Assembly: GCA_013397845.1 (NCBI GenBank)
Contig: VZTG01005276.1
Location: 62,204-126,203, forward strand
Direction of reading: 5' to 3'
DNA: 64,000 bases
Source: Melanocharis versteri
Lineage: Eukaryota > Chordata > Aves > Passeriformes > Melanocharitidae
Position numbers and translations under genes: made by a program
Notes under the pieces: generated by a model
The model's database searches: none
What the model was told of the DNA's origin: nothing
What the model saw: only the letters and a program-made list of their open reading frames with translations
In this document: in pieces, positions 60,403-64,000 of the stretch
How the letters are laid out: the number at the start of each line of letters is the position of its first letter
Numbering within the stretch: the first letter of the stretch is position 1

Positions 60403-63400
60403 GTAGGAGATGAATCCTCATTTTCCTGCAAGAGCATCCCAAAATTGTTGTTTTCCACTTTGAATCATCTGAAGTTGTTTCTTGCTTGTTGTCTGTCGAT
60501 GTCTGCCATTTGGGGACCTTGACAAAATTGATGTTTATTTTTAAAATGAAGTTCTATTTTTATTGTGACCAAATATCCCATGTGTGCACCTGGAATATTC
60601 TCTCCTCACCAGGGATGGGATCCAAGTGGATTACTGAGACAGATAAAGCTTTGAGCAACCTGCCAGCTTCAGCAATGTTCTTTAACAAAAGAACAGTATT
60701 TTTCTAGAAATGTGGGGAGAAAGGGAGGGGTAAAAAGGCAAAAATGCAACATTAAATCTGACAGTTTGGGGATTGTGAGCAATTTTATGTAGAACAGCTT
60801 AGTGTATTACTCAGTTCCAGCTCCAGGTTTAGGTTCTTTTGCTAGTTTTTAGGCCAATAACATAAATGGGGAGAGCAGTAGTTTGTTAAACCATGAAGGG
60901 GCTCTATAAAAATTGTGTGTATTTGGGGGAGCTTAGAAAACTTCCTTGTGGAACTCACTGACATGGAAGGATTTGAAATCTGGAGTTCAGCAAGGCTCAG
61001 ACAGGGAAAATAAGAACAGGCAGAGCTGCTTCAGGAATGTATGGAGCACACATTCAAGGGCTCCAGAAGGGGAACAGTAAATAAGGAAAAGCCAGGAAGA
61101 AAATGTTTTCCCCCAGATTATTCTGTAGTAACTGTTAAAGTGTTCCTTTTCCCTGAAGCAGATGCTACAAGAGAGCTGATGCTGGAGTGGATTGATTTTA
61201 GAGTCAGTTTTTATGTCTATCTGTGTCTGGCCTGTTTTATCTCCTTTCTAATAAGCTTTATTTGTCATAGTATTTCTCATGGACTTGTTTTGGCACTCAG
61301 AGCAGTAAAGCTGGTTTGAGTAAAGATCTGCAATAATTTCCTTCTTTTTTTTTTTTCCATCACGGAGTTAATCTAAATAATTTCGGAACTCTGATGATGT
61401 GATGGGTTCTCCCTCTCCTTTTACCCCATAGCTTTCCCTTTTAATTCTGTGCTCACAAGCTGTGGTTGGGGCTAGAGCTGGAAGTTGCAGTGAAATGGGC
61501 TCTTTGGGGAGCAGAAGTCCTGGATGTTCCATCTTGACCTTTCCTAAGAAATTTCGAGCTTATTTTTGGCTGTGTCGATGCTTGGTATGAATGTGCATTT
61601 GGGAACTTTCCAGCCTGAAGTCTGAATTTTCTGGGAAGCAGTTTGGGATGGAAGGCCCTGGATTTGCCCCTGGGTTGAGATCTCAACAGGGGCAGTTCCT
61701 ACCCCAGCCGAATTTGTAATCCTGAGCCAGCTGCCTATCCTCATACAAAATGAAGATTCTGATGCTTCCTGGGGGGCTTTGGGATCTGCTGATGTACAAT
61801 TAAATGCAAACCATGAGAAAGAATAGGGCTTTTCTTTCTAACAACTCTGTGTAAAATGTGCATCACAAGTCACCTGTTGTGCTCAGTGAGTCCCAAACTT
61901 TCCTAATTCGCTCTAAGACCTCTCGGAATTTCATCTAGACCTCCCCTAACTTGTTCTGAGCCCAGAACGTTTTTCCTGCCTGCCCTGCTAAGAGCAATAG
62001 GCATTCCCTTGGCATGGAAGCATCCTCCAGGTTCAGTCTGGCACTTCCTTTCTGTGTGTGTGTGTCTCCATTCCAGGTGAGCTGTGGAGGTCAGTGAGGG
62101 TAGATGGGGAAAATAAATAAGGGGTGCAGCCTGCTAAAGCTGCTCCATTCGGTGTTAAAGGCAGTCACTAAATCAGATTTAGGCTCTGGGGAGAGGAATA
62201 TATCCCAGCTCTGCCCTGCTGTCTGGAGGAGGCTTTGGCTTAGTGAATAGAAGTGTGGTGAATAGAAGCAAAATTCAAAGCTAAAGACGTTTATTTTTTC
62301 TACCACTAACCAGTGGTGCAGCATCAAGAGAGTGACTCCTCCTTCTGGCAGAGTTATTTCTGCGCAGTTATTTCTATTCCACCTCTTCACCCAGCGAAAC
62401 AGGGCCTGAGGAGTGAGGAGATAATCCCATGTGCTACATCTCCATCAACACATGTAATGCAAATAAAATAACAGAGTTGTGCTGTGCCTGTCTGTGCACA
62501 GAGGAATCCTTGGCTTGTCTGTCATCCTCACACACCTCCACAGCAAAGCTCAACAGCTCAGGAGTTTAACTGCACACCCCACTCCATGGGGTAATTTTTT
62601 ATTGTCTTTCAAACAGTCCTGTGTGCTCTGGACTAGCTGGGCAGCAGTGCTTTGATTTATTTAGGGGGTCTTTCTATGGCTTCTTTGAAGGAAAACACCT
62701 CTGCTTAGGGACTTGGCAGCAGGTGGAATTTAATTTCTGAAGTGCACCTTGCAACCATGTGGTTCAATAAATATGGTGATATTTTCAGCTCAGTGATGCC
62801 TTCATGGTGGGTTGCTGTTAATTTAAAATCAACTACACGTTTTCTTTAAATAGTGATTGAAATGAAGGTGTTTTTCCCTGGTGTGAAATGATAGGTAAAT
62901 GTAAAAATCTGCCATGTACCAACCCAGCTGTAACATTGTCTTGTGTCTCTGGAGAAGGGAAAAAAAGAAGATGGAGAGAGAAGCATTGCAAAAACACCTT
63001 TGTGTTATGCAGAGCTGTGTCTAGGCAGTGTGGGCAAAGTCAAACAAAATTTCCACGGAATAAAATTCCAGAATCTTTGAGGTTGGAAAGGTCCCCAAGG
63101 TCATTGAGTTCAACCATAATTCCATCATCAATATAGTGATTTCCCTTTTATTTGTTTCTCTCCCCACTTTTTTACCTGCTGTGTGCTGGAGGGAGACACA
63201 ATTCACTGGCATTCACCAAATCCTGGGGACTTGTATCCCTGTTTAAAAAGGAAGAAATTGTTCAGTGGGAAAAAATGTCAGCCCTGTTGTTGTTGTTGGG
63301 CTTTTTCTTCTCCTTGAAAGAATTCCAAAAGTTCTGATGCTGAATAAAACATTTCTGCAGTGACCTTTGCTCTGGGGACTGGATTTAGATCCGAAGGCCC

Positions 63401-64000
63401 TTGCAGTTATTTTTCCACTCCCTCTTGGTAATGAGAACGTTTCCATATGAAAGGGAACTTCTTCACTGAAATTTAGCGTGTGCCCTCTGCTGCTGGCAGA
63501 GATCTGTGGGATACGTTGGAATATTTCAGTTTCTGTGATGTTCTGAGCCAGAATTTCAGTGTAACTCTGGTCAGAATTTCATTTCAGAGTGATGCCGCTG
63601 ATTTAACAGGGATGGCACAGCTCAGATCCTGCAGTGCTGCTATTGCAGGTGTCCAAAACTGGGAATTCCACTGGAGCATGGGGCTGGAAGGACCTGGGAT
63701 TGCATTTTTAATCCAGAAGCACTCGCGCTCCAAGGTTTTGGACAACACAAGCCATAATCAGTTCTCAAAATGTCACAGCAAGCTTCAACTTTGTGTGCAC
63801 AACCAGAATTAGTCAGAGTTAAGTTGGTTCTGGTGCGTTCCCATGGTGGATCCCAGCTCTGGTGGATTCTTCCTGGATTTCTGCTTGCATTTTGAAGTTG
63901 GTATCTGTGGAATTGATTGGTTTAAGAGGCATTGAAAATGTAAATATTATCTTTCTTTCTCCTCTCTCATGGCTGAAGTGGTGGTTCTTGATGTTCCTGG
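60403..64000 (+). other. EBF2: EBF2 intron 6 (partial, runs off the right edge)
   Basis: The intron begins GTAGGA after codon 184 position 2 and continues to the window end without an acceptor leading into the expected next exon, which should begin with Phe-Phe-Leu-Lys codons. It has a T-run near 61345 and a CR1 remnant at 63068-63130. No other gene is seen. Confidence 0.85.
63068..63130 (-). mobile_element. Short CR1 LINE remnant
   Basis: CCAGAATCTTTGAGGTTGGA followed by AAGGTCCCCAAGGTCATTGA and GTTCAACCAT is the antisense of a CR1 3' end, resembling the GGTTGGAAAAGACC subtype rather than the GGTTGGAAGGGACC type of the other copies. About 60 bp remain, in antisense orientation to EBF2. Confidence 0.78.

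Noticed and set aside
1..64000. CRISPR arrays, tRNA or rRNA genes, operons, phage or bacterial elements
   Set aside because: No regularly spaced short repeats, cloverleaf-type sequences or ribosome-binding-site-led gene runs were seen. The window is vertebrate nuclear DNA.

Overview
The window is nuclear DNA from a vertebrate, most likely a bird. Two split genes with GT-AG introns are recognisable by their encoded protein. The dispersed repeats are truncated CR1 retroposons with the ATGATTCTATG-type 3' tail, and no mammalian SINEs were seen. There is no operon-like or prokaryotic structure.

Layout. (1) Positions 1-15816 are an intron of PPP2R2A, the B55-alpha regulatory subunit of protein phosphatase 2A, which is transcribed leftwards. 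The only firm coding exon of that gene here is exon 2 (15817-15891, minus strand). A symmetric phase 1-1 candidate cassette exon lies in the intron at 7052-7132. (2) Positions 15892 to about 18720 hold intron 1 and the GC-rich promoter region of PPP2R2A. Three single-N joins and an exact 170-bp direct duplication break up this promoter region, and exon 1 (codons for Met-Ala-Gly) was not found. (3) From about 18720 to 46380 is an intergenic interval with CR1 fragments, small tandem duplications, one 49-N gap and no supportable gene. (4) Positions 46380-49640 hold two GC/CpG-rich blocks upstream of EBF2. The nearer one contains a degenerate tandem repeat with units of roughly 136-170 bp (48845-49460), followed directly by a GC box, a CCAAT box and an octamer motif. 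(5) From 50088 to the right edge lies EBF2, a COE/EBF-family transcription factor, on the plus strand. Coding exons 1-6 are present (50088-50218, 52476-52632, 53607-53670, 53937-53992, 54358-54431, 60334-60402). They join in frame to encode residues 1-183 plus two bases of codon 184. The rest of the DNA-binding domain and the IPT, HLH and C-terminal parts lie beyond the window.

The two genes are divergent (head to head), the same order and orientation I recall for human 8p21. Their promoters are only about 31 kb apart here, as expected of a compact avian genome. They have no shared pathway: PPP2R2A is a housekeeping phosphatase subunit, whereas EBF2 is a developmental regulator. The intervening DNA and EBF2 introns are therefore the natural place for EBF2 control elements. 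Candidates are an AT-rich nested inverted repeat at 34022-34062 and an E-box/SOX-OCT-like cluster in EBF2 intron 5 at 57139-57307.
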